From assembly GCA_044432645.1 (NCBI GenBank), contig JAWXUM010000010.1, positions 1 to 64,000 of the forward strand: 64,000 nt of DNA. Reading direction: 5' to 3'. Source of the stretch: SIG603 sp044432645. Lineage in GTDB: Bacteria; Bacillota; Clostridia; Oscillospirales; Acutalibacteraceae. Shown here one piece after another: positions 26,637 through 36,468 of the stretch. Under the pieces are notes generated by a model. It was given only the letters and a program-made list of their open reading frames with translations. It was not told the origin of the DNA and did not search any database. The position numbers and the translations under genes are program-made. The number at the start of each line of letters is the position of its first letter. The first letter of the stretch is position 1.

Positions 26637-28130
26637 TTAGCCTGGAATTTTGTATAAAACTTCGTAGTCGTATGAAACTGTGTATAGTTCTAAAACTTCT
26701 TCAAGCAATGTTGCATAATATTCATCAACTATGTCAGATATTACGCTTTCTTGCCAAGACTCAAGGCCTTCTCCTGTGTAATATACGATATGATAGCCGT
26801 AACTACTTTCAACGATTTCTACATCTCCAATTTCTCTTGAATCGTCAAAGCACCATTCGTCTATTGTATCAACCATATCACCTTGTGCAACACCAGTGTA
26901 GCCACCACCATTACTAGAAGAACCTGTGTCTTCACTATATATTTTTGCAATATATTCGAAATTTTCTAATGTTGGGTTTTCGTTATACTGTGCTACTAGT
27001 TCTTCTGCTTTTGCTAAAGTATCTTCGTCAGAACCATAAGTAGTTGAAGTTAATAGAACATGATTAAATGCTATTGTTTCACTTTCATCTATTTTAGCTT
27101 CTTCTACAACGTAATAAGCTGTGTATGAAAGAGCATCTTCGTCGTGAACTATGTATGTTTCTCCAACGGCAGCATCATCGTCAAAAAGCCAAATTGAAAT
27201 TTCGTCTTCGTCTGTGTAAGCAACACCTGTAGATAGGCATGCTAATACGTCTGTAGCTATTTCATCCTCTGTATATTCTGTGCCCAATTCTTCATATTCT
27301 GCAATGATAACTTCTTCTAAAACAGCAGTAAACTCATCTTCTGAAGTGGCACTTGTTAAATCGTCACAAATGCTTGCAGCTTCATCAGCTGTATATTCGC
27401 CAATAGTTTCTTCGGCTGCATATGTATAAGAATAGCTATAATATGAAGCACTTTGATATACATTTGGATAGTAAGCATAATATTGATCAATAACGTCCTC
27501 AGTAATTAAAGATTGTACATCATCTACAAAATAATCTACATATTTTTGTGCCAAAGCACTTATTTCAAAAGCTTCAGTCACGTCCTCTACTTTTACACCG
27601 TCTTCAAAATAATAATCATCTAACAATGCTACATTAGCTTCGATAACTTCATAGTCTTCATCATCTAGTGCTATTTCATAATAAGTTGCCATTTCAGCTA
27701 AAGCTATCATTTCTTCTAAATCAGTTTGTGTTAAATATAAAACGTATTCAAACCAAGTTGTGCCTTCATCTTCGTCGTATACTTGTTTTTGAAGTGTTAT
27801 AGAAGTATCAACGCCTGTGAACATTTCAAAATATCCACTATAATCAGATTGAAGGTTTGTGTATGCATTTTTAAACAAGAAAGTCATAACAGCATTGTCA
27901 ATATTGTAAGAATAAGAAATTGCTGCTGTATCTTCTCTTAAATATTTACCACTTGCATATTGAGTTACATAAACTATACTGCTAACACCAATAACTATAG
28001 CTAAAGCAATAGCAGTAACAGATGCTATAAGTTTATTTTTCTTTCTTTTTTGCAAATCTTTCTCTGCTTGGATTTTTTTTTCCTCTTTTTTAACCGCGTT
28101 TGTAACACGAGTTCTTGAACCTTTGCCCAT
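26637..28130 (-). CDS. Membrane-anchored peptidyl-prolyl isomerase, PrsA/parvulin-like
   Basis: The 497-residue protein has a basic cytoplasmic N terminus, one membrane segment (LIASVTAIALAIVIGVSSIVYV, about residues 34-55) and a very acidic exported region. A parvulin domain at about residues 350-470 shows FNHVLL, then YSEDTGSSSNGGGYTG and SSYGYHIVYYTGEG. Such proteins fold secreted proteins outside the membrane. The uncleaved N-terminal helix replaces the lipobox of PrsA. I chose the ATG at 28130 because AAGGGG lies 8 nt before it; the codon at 28163 has none. Confidence 0.8.
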   Translation of the reverse strand: MGKGSRTRVTNAVKKEEKKIQAEKDLQKRKKNKLIASVTAIALAIVIGVSSIVYVTQYASGKYLREDTAAISYSYNIDNAVMTFLFKNAYTNLQSDYSGYFEMFTGVDTSITLQKQVYDEDEGTTWFEYVLYLTQTDLEEMIALAEMATYYEIALDDEDYEVIEANVALLDDYYFEDGVKVEDVTEAFEISALAQKYVDYFVDDVQSLITEDVIDQYYAYYPNVYQSASYYSYSYTYAAEETIGEYTADEAASICDDLTSATSEDEFTAVLEEVIIAEYEELGTEYTEDEIATDVLACLSTGVAYTDEDEISIWLFDDDAAVGETYIVHDEDALSYTAYYVVEEAKIDESETIAFNHVLLTSTTYGSDEDTLAKAEELVAQYNENPTLENFEYIAKIYSEDTGSSSNGGGYTGVAQGDMVDTIDEWCFDDSREIGDVEIVESSYGYHIVYYTGEGLESWQESVISDIVDEYYATLLEEVLELYTVSYDYEVLYKIPG

Positions 28131-28255
28131 ATAAGTTTCCCCTTTTGATAATTTTTCGTACACTAAATTTCACTTCAGTAAAATATTACTTGTGTATTAT
28201 ATCATAAAAAATCATAAATGTATACATTTTTTTAGGTGAATTTCTTGTGAACTTT

Positions 28256-28300
28256 TGAGAAAACAAGCTAAACTATACTCAAAATACAGTTCAGCTTGTT
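28256..28300 (-). terminator. Terminator after phoR-like gene
   Basis: AACAAGCT plus AACT (28262-28274) pair with AGTT plus AGCTTGTT (28288-28300) with one mismatch; a TTTTCTC tail follows on the minus strand. Confidence 0.7.
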
Positions 28301-28307
28301 ATTTTAC

Positions 28308-29963
28308 TTAAATCATAATGGTAATTGTTGTTCCTTTGCCTAACCTGCTTTGAAGGTCAATTTCACCACCGTGCAAGCTTACGCAGTGTTTCACAATTGA
28401 AAGACCTAAACCTGTACCACCTGTTTTTTTGTAATGACTTTTATCTACTCTATAAAATCTTTCGAAAATTCTGTCTTTATCTTCGTTTGGAATTCCTATT
28501 CCGTTATCAGCAATTACTAATTTAATTTTATCATATTCGTGCAAAACGCTTACTGAAACTTTTCCGCCAGCATTGTTGTACTTAATAGCGTTATCGCAAA
28601 TATTGTAAATCATTTCTTCAAGTGCGTTTGGTACACCATGTATTACAGATTTTTCTCCTGTAATGCTTAAATCAACCGAAGCGTCATACGCTGTTGCTTC
28701 AAGTCTTTGAACCACTATTTTTGCAATAGCGAACAAGTCACACTCTTCTTTCATTATTTTACCTTCGGTTTCGTCCAGTCTTGAAAGCTTAATAATATCG
28801 ATAACAAGCGAAATTAATTTTTGCGATTCTGTATATATTTTTTCTGCAAAACCTTTTATATCTTTATCTTTAGCTATTCCAGTTTTGATTATTTCTGCAT
28901 AACCAGATATTGAAGTTAACGGAGTTTTAAGTTCGTGTGATACATTTGCTGTAAACTCACGTCTTAATTCTTCTCTACTTGCTTGCTCGGTGATGTCCAT
29001 TATGATTATAATAACACCGGAAAAATCGTCATAATGGTCGACTGGGTTTATAAAAAACTTGCAACATCTACCCTTTATGTCGATAGTTTGTTCTGCTCTT
29101 TGCCCTTTTAAGGCTTTTTCAACTGCATTTGAAAACTCAACATTTCGGTTCATTACATAGACGCTTGTACCAACCGAAAAACCACCTTGAAAGCCACATA
29201 GTCTTATAGCAGAATTATTATAAGATAAAACTTGAGCGTTTTTATCTACAACAATTAAGCCTTCTTTCATGTTTTCGATTATTGTGGTAAATTCTTTTTG
29301 TTTTAATCTTAAAATTTCAATATTTTCATCTATTTGATGCTTTTGCTGTTGAAGTCTAGCAACAAGTGGATTAAGTTCTTCGTAAATTTCATTAGATTGT
29401 GGAAAGTCTAAATTTATTTCGTTTATAGGTTTTACTATATATTTCGTTTGCAAATTTGACACTAAAAACGCAATTATGCAAACAACTAAACTTATAAAGA
29501 TAAATAAAAATACAAGTGATTTCATAGAATTAAACACGCTTTGAATTGTTCCTGAAACTCTAATAACAGTGCCGTCATTTGCTAAAACTGCGTAGTATAC
29601 AGTTCTGTCACCTAATGTATCAGAAGAACGAGTATCGCTACCTGTTCCGGCCTCTAAAGCCGAAATAACCTCTATTCTGTTTGCATGATTTTCCATTGAA
29701 GTTTCGTCTGCTATGGAGTCGAACAAAACTGTTCCGTCGCTATTAATTATGGTAATTCTACCACCTAAATCTTCGTCTAGCTCATCAAAATAGTCTATAC
29801 CTACATCATCATATGCAATTTTAATATAGTCAGCTTCGATTTCAAGCCTTTCTAACAAAGAGTCAGTACTATCTTCAAAAATCGCTAAAGTAGTGAACAA
29901 CATAGTAAGCACTATTGAAACCAATGCTGTTATACACATACCTGTTAAAATACGTTTTTTCAT
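28308..29963 (-). CDS. phoR: Sensor histidine kinase, PhoR-like
   Basis: The 551-residue protein has two membrane helices (about 10-28 and 147-168) around an extracytoplasmic sensor domain, then a PAS domain (IIENMKEGLIVVDKNAQVLSYN, from about residue 228), the HisKA helix with phospho-acceptor His343 (FTANVSHELKTPLTS) and a HATPase domain with N, G1 and G2 boxes (ICDNAIKYN, ADNGIGIP, TGGTGLGLSIVK). It follows the response regulator on the same strand after an 80-bp gap and has only a weak ribosome site, which would keep its level below that of the regulator. The phoU neighbour supports the phosphate assignment. Confidence 0.88.
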   Translation of the reverse strand: MKKRILTGMCITALVSIVLTMLFTTLAIFEDSTDSLLERLEIEADYIKIAYDDVGIDYFDELDEDLGGRITIINSDGTVLFDSIADETSMENHANRIEVISALEAGTGSDTRSSDTLGDRTVYYAVLANDGTVIRVSGTIQSVFNSMKSLVFLFIFISLVVCIIAFLVSNLQTKYIVKPINEINLDFPQSNEIYEELNPLVARLQQQKHQIDENIEILRLKQKEFTTIIENMKEGLIVVDKNAQVLSYNNSAIRLCGFQGGFSVGTSVYVMNRNVEFSNAVEKALKGQRAEQTIDIKGRCCKFFINPVDHYDDFSGVIIIIMDITEQASREELRREFTANVSHELKTPLTSISGYAEIIKTGIAKDKDIKGFAEKIYTESQKLISLVIDIIKLSRLDETEGKIMKEECDLFAIAKIVVQRLEATAYDASVDLSITGEKSVIHGVPNALEEMIYNICDNAIKYNNAGGKVSVSVLHEYDKIKLVIADNGIGIPNEDKDRIFERFYRVDKSHYKKTGGTGLGLSIVKHCVSLHGGEIDLQSRLGKGTTITIMI

Positions 29964-30043
29964 TAATATGCCATGTCATTTTTTCCGTAACTAAGCTAAA
30001 GAAAACACTTAACTTATCGCACGGTGACCATGCCTTTCTTTTT

Positions 30044-30727
30044 TCATGCTTTACTAATTTTGTAACCTATTCCTCTGACAGTTTCTATAATATCTCCAGA
30101 AGTTCCAAGTTTTGACCTAAGCGTTCTTATATGCACATCGACAGTTCTTGTTTCGCCGTCAAAGTCATAACCCCAAATACTTTCAAGAATTCTATCTCTT
30201 TTTAAAACTATGCCTTTATTTTCAAGAAGCAATTTTAAAAGCTCAAATTCTTTAAAAGTAAGGTTAACTTCTTGCCCCTTGATTAAGACTATATGTCTTT
30301 CTATATTAAGAGTAAGCTCTCCCACAATTAGTTCTTTAACTTTTGTGTTGTTTCCTGTTCTTCTTAAAACAGCTCTAATACGGCTTATTAGCTCCATCAT
30401 ACCAAAAGGTTTAGCTATATAATCATCTGCACCTTTGTCAAGACCTACTACACGGTCGAACTCTGTATTTTTAGCTGTTAGCATTATTACAGGAATATTT
30501 TCATACTCAAAATTTTCTTTTAATTTAGTCAAAATACGCATACCGTCTTCAACTGGTAGCATAATATCAAGCAAGACTAAATCTGGTTTTATTGTTTTAA
30601 TTTGTTTCCAAAACTCTACACTGCTTGGAAAACCTTGTGCGTTAAAGCCTGAATTGTTTAATGTGTAGACAACTAACTCTCTAATGCTACTGTCGTCTTC
30701 TACTAAATAAATAAGTTGTTCTGGCAT
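30044..30727 (-). CDS. phoB: Response regulator, OmpR/PhoB family
   Basis: The 227-residue protein has a receiver domain with phospho-acceptor Asp54 (LVLLDIMLP) and acidic pocket DD11-12 (VEDDSS), plus Lys104-region KPFG. The C-terminal winged helix ends with TVDVHIRTLRSKLG and VRGIGYK, typical of OmpR/PhoB DNA-binding domains. It lies 4 bp after phoU and before the kinase. It probably binds the Pho-box-like repeats upstream of phoU. Confidence 0.88.
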   Translation of the reverse strand: MPEQLIYLVEDDSSIRELVVYTLNNSGFNAQGFPSSVEFWKQIKTIKPDLVLLDIMLPVEDGMRILTKLKENFEYENIPVIMLTAKNTEFDRVVGLDKGADDYIAKPFGMMELISRIRAVLRRTGNNTKVKELIVGELTLNIERHIVLIKGQEVNLTFKEFELLKLLLENKGIVLKRDRILESIWGYDFDGETRTVDVHIRTLRSKLGTSGDIIETVRGIGYKISKA

Positions 30728-30731
30728 ATAA

Positions 30732-31376
30732 TTACTCCCCTTTATGTTTTCCAGTTATAGAATAAATTACCCACTCTGCAACATTTACAGCATGGTCGCC
30801 TATTCTTTCGTAATATTTGCAAATTAGCAAATAATCTATATATGTTTCGCTATTGCTGGCGTTTAACAAAATGCAATCTGTAATTTCTTGACGCATTTTT
30901 ACAAATAAATCGTCCACTTCGTCGTCCATTTCGATAACTTGTCTTGCTAAATCTTCATCACGATGAACGTAAGCCTCTATGCTTTGTGTAACCATGTTAA
31001 TTACAGCAGTTGACATTTTTCTTAAATAAGTTTCATTTTCAAGCTGTGTGCCTTTAATAAATTTAGAAAGCTCTGCTATATCGTTGGCCTGGTCGCCTAT
31101 ACGCTCTAAATCGGAAATCAATTTAAGTGCTGAAGAAATAAACCTTAAATCTGTCGCCACTGGTTGTTGAGTCAAAATAAGATAAAAACAAAGTGTTTCT
31201 ATGTTTTTTTCTTTTTCGTCTATATCTTTTTCTATTTTTATAACATCGCTCACTAAAGAGTCATTGAAATCAAAAATTGATTTTGATGCTAAAGCTATGC
31301 AGTGCTCACACAGCGCACCCATTTTTATTAGTTCTATATTTAATTTGCTTAATTGTTCTTCGAATTTACCACGCAT
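30732..31376 (-). CDS. phoU: Phosphate signalling protein PhoU
   Basis: The 214-residue all-helical protein has two PhoU repeats, each with the E/D-x-x-D-x-x-E metal motif (DVIKIEKDIDEKEKNIE and VIEMDDEVDDLF) and DLERIGDQANDIAE and YERIGDHAVNVAEW. PhoU mutes the PhoR kinase when phosphate is plentiful, normally with the Pst transporter. No pst genes lie here, so the operon carries regulation only. Confidence 0.93.
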   Translation of the reverse strand: MRGKFEEQLSKLNIELIKMGALCEHCIALASKSIFDFNDSLVSDVIKIEKDIDEKEKNIETLCFYLILTQQPVATDLRFISSALKLISDLERIGDQANDIAELSKFIKGTQLENETYLRKMSTAVINMVTQSIEAYVHRDEDLARQVIEMDDEVDDLFVKMRQEITDCILLNASNSETYIDYLLICKYYERIGDHAVNVAEWVIYSITGKHKGE

Positions 31377-31414
31377 TTGCTAACCTCACTAAATACCTTT
31401 AAACTTTTTAAATT

Positions 31415-31459
31415 ATTATATAAAATTTATGTTAAATAAGGATAACTAGAAATGTTAAA
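31415..31459 (-). promoter_or_regulatory. Pho-box-like repeats and promoter of phoU-phoB-phoR
   Basis: On the minus strand TTTAACAT occurs twice (31452-31459 and 31429-31436), 23 bp apart, followed by TATAAT (31415-31420) 8 bp after the second copy. TTAACA matches the PhoP/PhoB recognition sequence, and two copies close to two helical turns apart with a -10 box but no -35 is the layout of a PhoB-activated promoter. Confidence 0.5.
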
Positions 31460-31510
31460 TCTATGTAAAATAATTATAACAGCAAACTTGTTATTTTACA
31501 ATGCAAAATG

Positions 31511-31539
31511 TTGTAATTTTCCAAAGAACATGTTATAAT
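31511..31539 (+). promoter_or_regulatory. Promoter of ddl-murI-argS
   Basis: TTGTAA (31511-31516), 17 bp, TATAAT (31534-31539) with an extended TG. The start codon of ddl is 65 bp further. Confidence 0.75.
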
Positions 31540-31603
31540 AATATGATTATTATAATAAATTATATAAAAAGTAAATTTAATTTTTTAAAAGGATGAATTT
31601 TTT

Positions 31604-32674
31604 ATGAAAAAAACTGTTGCTGTAATCTTTGGTGGTCAATCTTCAGAATATGAAGTTTCACTGATGTCTTCTACTTTTATTATTAAAAATTTGGATAAAA
31701 ATATATACGATATAAAAACTTTAGGAATAACAAAAGACGGCAACTGGCTTTTGTATAAAGGTGATGCCGAAAACATTGAAAATGGCACTTGGGTAAACGA
31801 CCCTTACAATACGCCTGCTTTTATTTCACCTGATAAAAACATAGGTGGCATGGTGGTAATTGGCAAAGAAAAAACCGAAATAATTCCACTTGATTTAATT
31901 ATACCTGTTCTTCACGGCAAAAACGGCGAAGACGGTACTATTCAAGGTTTGTTTAAACTTTCTGGTATACCTTATGTTGGTTGTAACACTTTGTCATCTG
32001 CTGTTTGTATGGATAAAGCTGTGACACATTCGCTTTTAACTGCTGCTAACATTAAGCAAGCTACTTATTTATGGTTTTATAGTGATAAATTTATCAATCA
32101 ACAAGACAAAGATAAGATTATAAATAAAATAAATGCAAGGCTAAATTTTCCTGTATTTGTAAAACCTGCAAATGCCGGTTCTTCTGTTGGAGTTAGCAAA
32201 GTAAACAAAATAGAAGATTTAGAAAATGCTATTTTAAAAGCTTCGAAAGAAGATATTAAAATTGTTGTAGAAGAAGGTATTGTTGGTAAAGAAGTTGAAT
32301 GTGCTGTAATGGGCAATAGAGATGCAGTAGCTTCGCCTATTGGTGAAATCGATGCTTCTGCTGAATTTTATGATTATGATGACAAATATAACAATGGTAC
32401 TTCGGTTTCTTATATTCCAGCAAGAATTGACGAAAATATAACAGATGAAATTGCTAAAATTGCTGTTAGAGCTTATAAAATTTTAGGCTGTGCAGGTTTG
32501 TCAAGAGTTGACTTTTTCGTGACAGAAAAAAATGAAATCATACTAAATGAAATTAACACCTTGCCAGGTTTCACTTCAATAAGCATGTATCCAAAACTTT
32601 GGATGTCTACAGGTATTAGTGCAAAAGAACTTATAAACAATCTTATAGAAACTGCTTTTAACAGATATGAATAA
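31604..32674 (+). CDS. ddl: D-alanine--D-alanine ligase
   Basis: The 356-residue ATP-grasp protein starts VAVIFGGQSSEYEVSLMS and has the serine-loop VLHGKNGEDGTIQG, the glycine-rich KPANAGSSVGVSKV and the metal-binding end NEINTLPGFTSISMYPKLW. It joins two D-alanines for peptidoglycan. A Phe-like or Tyr residue at the specificity position was not resolved, so D-Ala-D-Lac specificity cannot be ruled out. It leads an operon with murI. Confidence 0.93.
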   Translation: MKKTVAVIFGGQSSEYEVSLMSSTFIIKNLDKNIYDIKTLGITKDGNWLLYKGDAENIENGTWVNDPYNTPAFISPDKNIGGMVVIGKEKTEIIPLDLIIPVLHGKNGEDGTIQGLFKLSGIPYVGCNTLSSAVCMDKAVTHSLLTAANIKQATYLWFYSDKFINQQDKDKIINKINARLNFPVFVKPANAGSSVGVSKVNKIEDLENAILKASKEDIKIVVEEGIVGKEVECAVMGNRDAVASPIGEIDASAEFYDYDDKYNNGTSVSYIPARIDENITDEIAKIAVRAYKILGCAGLSRVDFFVTEKNEIILNEINTLPGFTSISMYPKLWMSTGISAKELINNLIETAFNRYE

Positions 32675-32686
32675 GGGGAAAATCTA

Positions 32687-33496
32687 ATGGATAACAGAGC
32701 GATTGGTGTGTTTGACTCGGGTCTTGGTGGTCTTACTGCTGTTAAGGAACTTAGAAAAATACTTCCAAATGAAACAATTTTATATTTTGGTGATACCGGT
32801 AGAGTTCCTTATGGTACTAGAAGTGCTGAAATTATTGCTAAATACACAAAACAAGATATGGAATTTTTGCTTAAACAAAATGTTAAAGCTATAGTTGCTG
32901 CTTGTGGAACTGTAAGCTCTAACGCTATACACGTTTTAAAAGAGCTACCTGTCCCCTACACTTCTGTAATTGAGCCTAGTTCTTACGCTGCTATTCACAA
33001 AAGTAGGAACGGGAAAATTGGAGTTATTGCAACTTCTGCCACTATAAACAGTGGTGCATTTGAAAAAAAACTAAAAGAAATCAACCCAGATGTTGATGTT
33101 TTTAGCACTGCTTGTCCTTTACTTGTAAGCCTAGTTGAAAATGGTTTTATTGACGAAAACGAAACAATAACCAACTTAGCTTTAGAAAAATATTTAACAC
33201 CTTTTATCAGCAAAGATATAGACACTCTTATTTTAGGTTGCACTCATTACCCAATACTTAAAAATTCTATCGCAAAAATTATGGGACCTAAAGTTGCACT
33301 TGTTAGCAGTGGCGAAGAGATAGCTAAATCTTGTATGAATATTTTAGCTGAAAACGATTTGCTTTCGAATAACAAAATGAATGAAGATGAATTTTTTGTA
33401 AGTGACAGTGTTCAAGATTTTAACGATATTGCAAAAATCTGTTTAGGACAAGAAATCACAGAAAAAATTACTAAAATAGATATTGAAAAATCTTGA
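32687..33496 (+). CDS. murI: Glutamate racemase
   Basis: The 269-residue protein starts IGVFDSGLGGLTAVKELRKILP and has the first catalytic Cys in AACGTVSSNA (about residue 72) and the second in LGCTHYPIL (about 185). It provides D-glutamate for the peptidoglycan stem peptide, next to ddl that provides D-Ala-D-Ala. The GAAAGGG after its end serves the next gene. Confidence 0.95.
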   Translation: MDNRAIGVFDSGLGGLTAVKELRKILPNETILYFGDTGRVPYGTRSAEIIAKYTKQDMEFLLKQNVKAIVAACGTVSSNAIHVLKELPVPYTSVIEPSSYAAIHKSRNGKIGVIATSATINSGAFEKKLKEINPDVDVFSTACPLLVSLVENGFIDENETITNLALEKYLTPFISKDIDTLILGCTHYPILKNSIAKIMGPKVALVSSGEEIAKSCMNILAENDLLSNNKMNEDEFFVSDSVQDFNDIAKICLGQEITEKITKIDIEKS

Positions 33497-33512
33497 AAGG
33501 GCGATAAATAAT

Positions 33513-33956
33513 ATGTTAAAAGAAGATTTCTGTATAACTGTAATTGGTAAACAGAAATATGATAACGAAGAAGAAAACGAAATAAAACTTGATGTTTTAG
33601 GCAGTTATAGCATAAAAAACGGTCACAAAATAATTGCCTATAAAGAACATGATGAAGAAACTGACACAAAAGGTCGTACTACTATATTAAAAATTGAGAA
33701 CGATAACATACTCACCATGACTAAAACAGGAAGTGAAACAAAACTTATTTTAGAAAAAAATAAAAAGCACTCTTGTTTTTATGACACTGCTTTTGGCAGT
33801 ATGCAAATGGATACTTTTACAAATGTTTTTAAAAACAATTTAACTGATGAAGGTGGATTTTTAGAAGTTAATTATGTTTTGGATATAAATTCGGCTTACG
33901 CTAGCGAAAACAACTTATACATAAAAATAAAATCAAAAAACAAAGGAATGATATAG
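33513..33956 (+). CDS. DUF1934 family beta-barrel protein
   Basis: The 147-residue protein matches the DUF1934 (YwiB-like) family of small calycin-like barrels: DFCITVIGKQKYDNEEE at the start and ILTMTKTGSETKLILEKNKKHSCFYDTAFG in the middle. The function of the family is unknown. It sits next to argS, the usual place. The ATG at 33513 follows GAAAGGG; a TTG 10 codons upstream is less likely. argS starts at the next base after the stop. Confidence 0.8.
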   Translation: MLKEDFCITVIGKQKYDNEEENEIKLDVLGSYSIKNGHKIIAYKEHDEETDTKGRTTILKIENDNILTMTKTGSETKLILEKNKKHSCFYDTAFGSMQMDTFTNVFKNNLTDEGGFLEVNYVLDINSAYASENNLYIKIKSKNKGMI

Positions 33957-35645
33957 ATGTCTAAATTAATAGCTCAAACAAAAGAAAGTTTATATAACGC
34001 TGTAACCGACAGCATTAACACTGCAATTGAAAACGGCTTACTACCAAAGGCAGACATGCCAAAATTTACAATTGAAGTACCAGGTGATAAAACTCATGGT
34101 GACTATGCAACTAATATAGCTATGGCTGGGGCTAGAGTTTATAGAATGGCACCTGCTAAAATTGCTCAAATTATAGTTGATGAAATTAAAACCAAAAATA
34201 CTTTTATAGAAAAATGCGAAATTGCTGGTCCTGGTTTTATCAATTTTTACATGAGTCCTAAGCTTAACAGTGCAATTGTGAATGACATTATAACACTTGG
34301 TCAAAGCTACGGTACAAGTGATTTTGGCAAAGGCAAAAAAATACTAGTAGAGTTTGTTTCTGCAAACCCTACTGGCCCTATGCACATTGGTAACGCTCGT
34401 GGTGGAGCTATTGGTGACTGTTTAAGCTCTGTTTTATCAGCTACTGGTCACGAAGTTGCAAGAGAATTTTATGTTAATGATGCTGGTAATCAAATTGAAA
34501 AATTTTCTACTTCTTTAGAAGTGAGATATTTACAAAAATTTGACCCTAGCACCGAAATGCCTGAAGACGCTTACCATGGACAAGATATACTTGTGCATGC
34601 TAATAATTTTGCTGAAATCCACGGTGATAAATTTGTAAACGAAAGTTCTGAAATTCGACGTAAAGCTTTGGTAGATTACGCTCTTCCTTTAAACATACAA
34701 GGTTTAGAGAAAGATTTGGGAACTTACAGAATTAAATACGATAGATGGTTTAAAGAAAGCAGTCTGCATCAAAGTGGTGCTGTGGACACTATTATAAACC
34801 TTATGAAATCAAAGGGTCATACATACGAAAAAGACGGAGCATTATGGTTTAAAGCTTGCGAATTTGGCAATGAAAAAGACATAGTTTTAGTACGTGCAAA
34901 CGGCTTGCCAACTTATATTGTGCCTGATATTGCTTACCATTACGACAAACTTATCACTCGTGGTTACGACACTGCAATTGATGTTTTAGGTGCTGACCAC
35001 CATGGTTATGTAGCAAGAATGAAAGCAGCTTTAACTGCTTTAGAAATTGACTCTAACAGACTTGACATTGTTATAATGCAAATGGTTCGACTTGTAAGTG
35101 GTGGCGAAACTATTAAGCTTTCAAAAAGAAGTGGTAAAGCTATTACTCTTTCAACTTTACTTGAAGAAGTGCCTATAGATTCTGCACGTTTTATATTCAA
35201 CATGCGTGAGCCAAACTCACACTGTGACTTTGACTTAAATCTTGCAATAAGCGAAGATTCCCAAAACCCTGTTTACTATGTTCAATATGCACATGCTCGT
35301 ATTTGTTCTATAATTAGAGCTTTAAAAGAAAACAATATCACAGCAAGAACTTGTAGCGAAGATGAACTTACTCTTTTAAATAAGAGTGAAGAAATTGAGC
35401 TTATTTCACATTTATCTTTATATACCGATGAATTAATTGCTGCTTCAAAAGAATACGACCCAGCTAGAATTACAAAATATGTCCATCAAACTGCTACATT
35501 ATTCCACAAATTCTATAACGCTTGCCGTGTACAAGGCGAAGATGAAAGCTTGATGCAAGCAAGACTTAACCTTTGTATTGCGACAAAAACTGTCATTTCA
35601 AACGTACTGACAATGTTTAAAGTATCTGTACCAGAAGTTATGTAA
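33957..35645 (+). CDS. argS: Arginyl-tRNA synthetase
   Basis: The 562-residue class I synthetase has an Arg-tRNA N-terminal domain, the HIGH-like motif in FVSANPTGPMHIGNARGGAIGD (about residues 131-152) and the KLSKRSG version of KMSKS (about 390). The C-terminal helical DALR domain ends HKFYNACRV. It charges tRNA-Arg. A strong hairpin follows. Confidence 0.95.
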   Translation: MSKLIAQTKESLYNAVTDSINTAIENGLLPKADMPKFTIEVPGDKTHGDYATNIAMAGARVYRMAPAKIAQIIVDEIKTKNTFIEKCEIAGPGFINFYMSPKLNSAIVNDIITLGQSYGTSDFGKGKKILVEFVSANPTGPMHIGNARGGAIGDCLSSVLSATGHEVAREFYVNDAGNQIEKFSTSLEVRYLQKFDPSTEMPEDAYHGQDILVHANNFAEIHGDKFVNESSEIRRKALVDYALPLNIQGLEKDLGTYRIKYDRWFKESSLHQSGAVDTIINLMKSKGHTYEKDGALWFKACEFGNEKDIVLVRANGLPTYIVPDIAYHYDKLITRGYDTAIDVLGADHHGYVARMKAALTALEIDSNRLDIVIMQMVRLVSGGETIKLSKRSGKAITLSTLLEEVPIDSARFIFNMREPNSHCDFDLNLAISEDSQNPVYYVQYAHARICSIIRALKENNITARTCSEDELTLLNKSEEIELISHLSLYTDELIAASKEYDPARITKYVHQTATLFHKFYNACRVQGEDESLMQARLNLCIATKTVISNVLTMFKVSVPEVM

Positions 35646-35686
35646 AAAAAATAAGTGAACTACAAATCGTAGTTCACTTATTTTTT
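35646..35686. terminator. Bidirectional terminator
   Basis: An 18-bp perfect stem (35646-35663 and 35669-35686) with a 5-nt loop and A/T runs lies between convergent argS and the SDR gene. Confidence 0.92.
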
Positions 35687-35688
35687 AT

Positions 35689-36450
35689 TTATCTTTTTTC
35701 TTCCATACCTTCTAAAATTAAACCACCGTCTAATTTTATAGTATTACCAGTCATATAGTTTGCTTCTTTAGAGGCAATATATTTAACCAAATAACCGACT
35801 TCTCTTGGTGTACCACTTCTTCCAAGTGGTATTTTTTTATGAAATTCAAATCTTGTTAATTCTTCTTGAGTCATATTGCCACGAATTGCTGTAGCACCTG
35901 GTGCAATACAATTAACACGAATTTTGTGTTTACCTAGTGATATTGCAAATGTTTCTGCAGAACGGTTAAGCGCTGCTTTCATGCCACCGTAAACAGCATC
36001 ATCTGGGTATGCTCTTTTACTTCTAGTTGATGTAATAAATATAATATTGCCTTCAATTTTATTTTCTACCATATATCTAGCAGCTGTTCTTGCACCTATT
36101 AAATATGCACGATAGTCTAAATTATATAGCAAGTCAATATGCTCATCTGTCATATCCAATAAATCTGTTCTAATAGTAAGACCAGCGTTGCAAACTATTA
36201 AATCAAGTCCACCTAAAGCTTCAATTGCTTGTTTTGTTACTTTTTCTGGGACATCTTTTTGTTCCATAGATGCTTGAAAATAATAACAATTAACACCTTT
36301 AGCTTTTACTTTTTCGCAAAGTTCTTGTGCTTCGTCCAGTTTGCTGTTGTAAGTGAATGCAACATCATAACCACTGTCGGATAAAACATCTACTATTCCA
36401 GAACCGATACCACGGCTACCACCTGTTACAAATGCTTTTAAATTGCTCAT
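35689..36450 (-). CDS. Short-chain dehydrogenase/reductase
   Basis: The 253-residue SDR has the NAD(P) motif TGGSRGIG near the N terminus, NAG in VCNAGL, a Ser in FITSTRSKRAYPD and the catalytic YGGMK (Tyr-x-x-x-Lys). With the mannonate-dehydratase-like gene upstream it may interconvert a sugar acid such as D-mannonate and fructuronate; that role is inferred. The ATG at 36450 follows AAGGAG by 8 nt; the GTG at 36459 is less likely. The gap to the upstream gene is 18 bp, one operon. Confidence 0.85.
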   Translation of the reverse strand: MSNLKAFVTGGSRGIGSGIVDVLSDSGYDVAFTYNSKLDEAQELCEKVKAKGVNCYYFQASMEQKDVPEKVTKQAIEALGGLDLIVCNAGLTIRTDLLDMTDEHIDLLYNLDYRAYLIGARTAARYMVENKIEGNIIFITSTRSKRAYPDDAVYGGMKAALNRSAETFAISLGKHKIRVNCIAPGATAIRGNMTQEELTRFEFHKKIPLGRSGTPREVGYLVKYIASKEANYMTGNTIKLDGGLILEGMEEKR

Positions 36451-36468
36451 ATTACCCACTCCTTAAAA

